Shown here piece by piece: positions 5,900-6,344 of a DNA stretch of 6,344 nt. This DNA is from an uncultured Alphaproteobacteria bacterium (GTDB taxonomy: Bacteria; Pseudomonadota; Alphaproteobacteria; RUG11792): assembly GCA_905236375.1 (NCBI GenBank), contig CAJOOW010000132.1, forward strand, positions 1 to 6,344. The letters are read 5' to 3'. Below the pieces are notes generated by a model. That model did no database searches, was not told the origin of the DNA, and saw only the letters and a program-made list of their open reading frames with translations. The first letter of the stretch is position 1, and each line of letters opens with the position of its first letter. The translations under genes were made by a program, and so were the position numbers.

Positions 5900-6344
5900 C
5901 AGATTCAGCATCTTTTTCATCAGAAGAATTTGTTGAAGATACTTCTTCTGCCGCTTGATTTTCATATTCGCTTGGGGAAATAGCCACACGATTCCGGATT
6001 TTCGCTAGTTTAGATGCTGTTAAGAAATCGGCGACAATATCAGTTGATTTCGCACTGTCGAGTCTTATATTTTGCATACAATTGAAAACTGATGATTCGA
6101 CGTTTGATTTTGCCAAATCAAAAGATACTTTTCCTCCAGGATAAGCTCCAATTGGAATTCTCGCCGTATATGTTACTTCTACAAAGTTGTCTCCTATTTC
6201 TTGATCATAAAAAGTTTTTACTGCTCTATCTGTCGTTGTTTCAGCTTTTAGATTCAGAATGAAAAGAGGAGAATCAGACGACGGATGTGCCAAATTTTGA
6301 GCTAAATTTCGTTTAAAGAACGTATTTTCTAGGGCCTCTCCGAC
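5895..6344 (-). CDS. Hypothetical protein with acidic C-terminus, 5' partial
   Basis: The frame is open to the right edge of the window, so this is the C-terminal 149 residues of a longer protein. A TTG at 6293 could be taken as a start, but the frame continues upstream (VGEALENTFFKRNLAQN) with no break, so an upstream start is more likely. I do not recognise the family. The visible part has an alternating pattern suggesting beta strands (FVEVTYTARIPI, residues 53-64, then KVSFDL), a short helical segment (TASKLAKIRNR), and ends in a Ser/Glu/Asp-rich tail (last 20 or so residues, ending DEKDAESE) that is probably disordered. A single Cys is present. No membrane helix is visible in this part; the N-terminus, where a signal peptide would be, is outside the window. 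A hairpin follows about 16 bases after the stop. Codon use and AT content look like its neighbours. Confidence 0.8.
   Translation of the reverse strand, partial: VGEALENTFFKRNLAQNLAHPSSDSPLFILNLKAETTTDRAVKTFYDQEIGDNFVEVTYTARIPIGAYPGGKVSFDLAKSNVESSVFNCMQNIRLDSAKSTDIVADFLTASKLAKIRNRVAISPSEYENQAAEEVSSTNSSDEKDAESE

Noticed and set aside
6291..6293. TTG as the start of the right-hand gene
   Set aside because: The frame stays open to the window edge with ordinary-looking protein sequence upstream and no Shine-Dalgarno before the TTG.

Overview
The window is an AT-rich piece of bacterial chromosome (roughly two thirds A+T by eye), densely packed with housekeeping genes. The best guess for the host is a low-GC alphaproteobacterium. 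Three things point there: a fused IspD-IspF enzyme (known mainly from alpha- and epsilonproteobacteria), a cysteine-poor ribosomal protein L36 ending in KARQG, and a LolC/LolE-type permease with the alphaproteobacterial N-terminal pattern. No mobile element, tRNA, rRNA or CRISPR array was seen.

Layout. Positions 1-1884 (+) hold nearly all of priA, the replication-restart helicase, cut at its 5' end by the window edge. Everything else reads on the minus strand. From right to left: the 3' part of an unrecognised gene with an acidic tail (6344-5895); a 140-base gap with a GC-rich hairpin nested in a 10-bp inverted repeat, then a good sigma70-type promoter with a 12-bp palindrome across its predicted start; rpmJ (5754-5629); ispDF (5675-4500); an HD-domain phosphohydrolase (4503-3919); a 63-base gap; a GrpB-family (UPF0157) protein with a C-terminal extension (3855-3124); and a lipoprotein-release permease (3127-1892). 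The last gene converges on priA with only 7 bases between the two stop codons.

The main new point is rpmJ, which is only 41 codons long and easily missed. The 3' end of rpmJ overlaps the 5' end of ispDF by 47 bases in another frame, and the strong Shine-Dalgarno of ispDF lies inside the rpmJ coding sequence. ispDF/HD and grpB-like/lolC are each joined by a 4-base ATGA overlap. The minus-strand genes therefore look like one operon, or two with a break at the 63-base gap, read from the promoter at 5816-5788. Their functions are mixed: ribosome, isoprenoid precursor synthesis, an HD phosphohydrolase, a nucleotidyltransferase-like protein and outer-membrane lipoprotein export. They look like co-expressed growth genes rather than one pathway.

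I did not find a convincing previously undescribed system. The items most worth checking are the rpmJ/ispDF overlap, a His-to-Val change at a normally conserved IspF position, the C-terminal extension of the GrpB protein, the nested inverted repeat, and the unidentified gene at the right edge.
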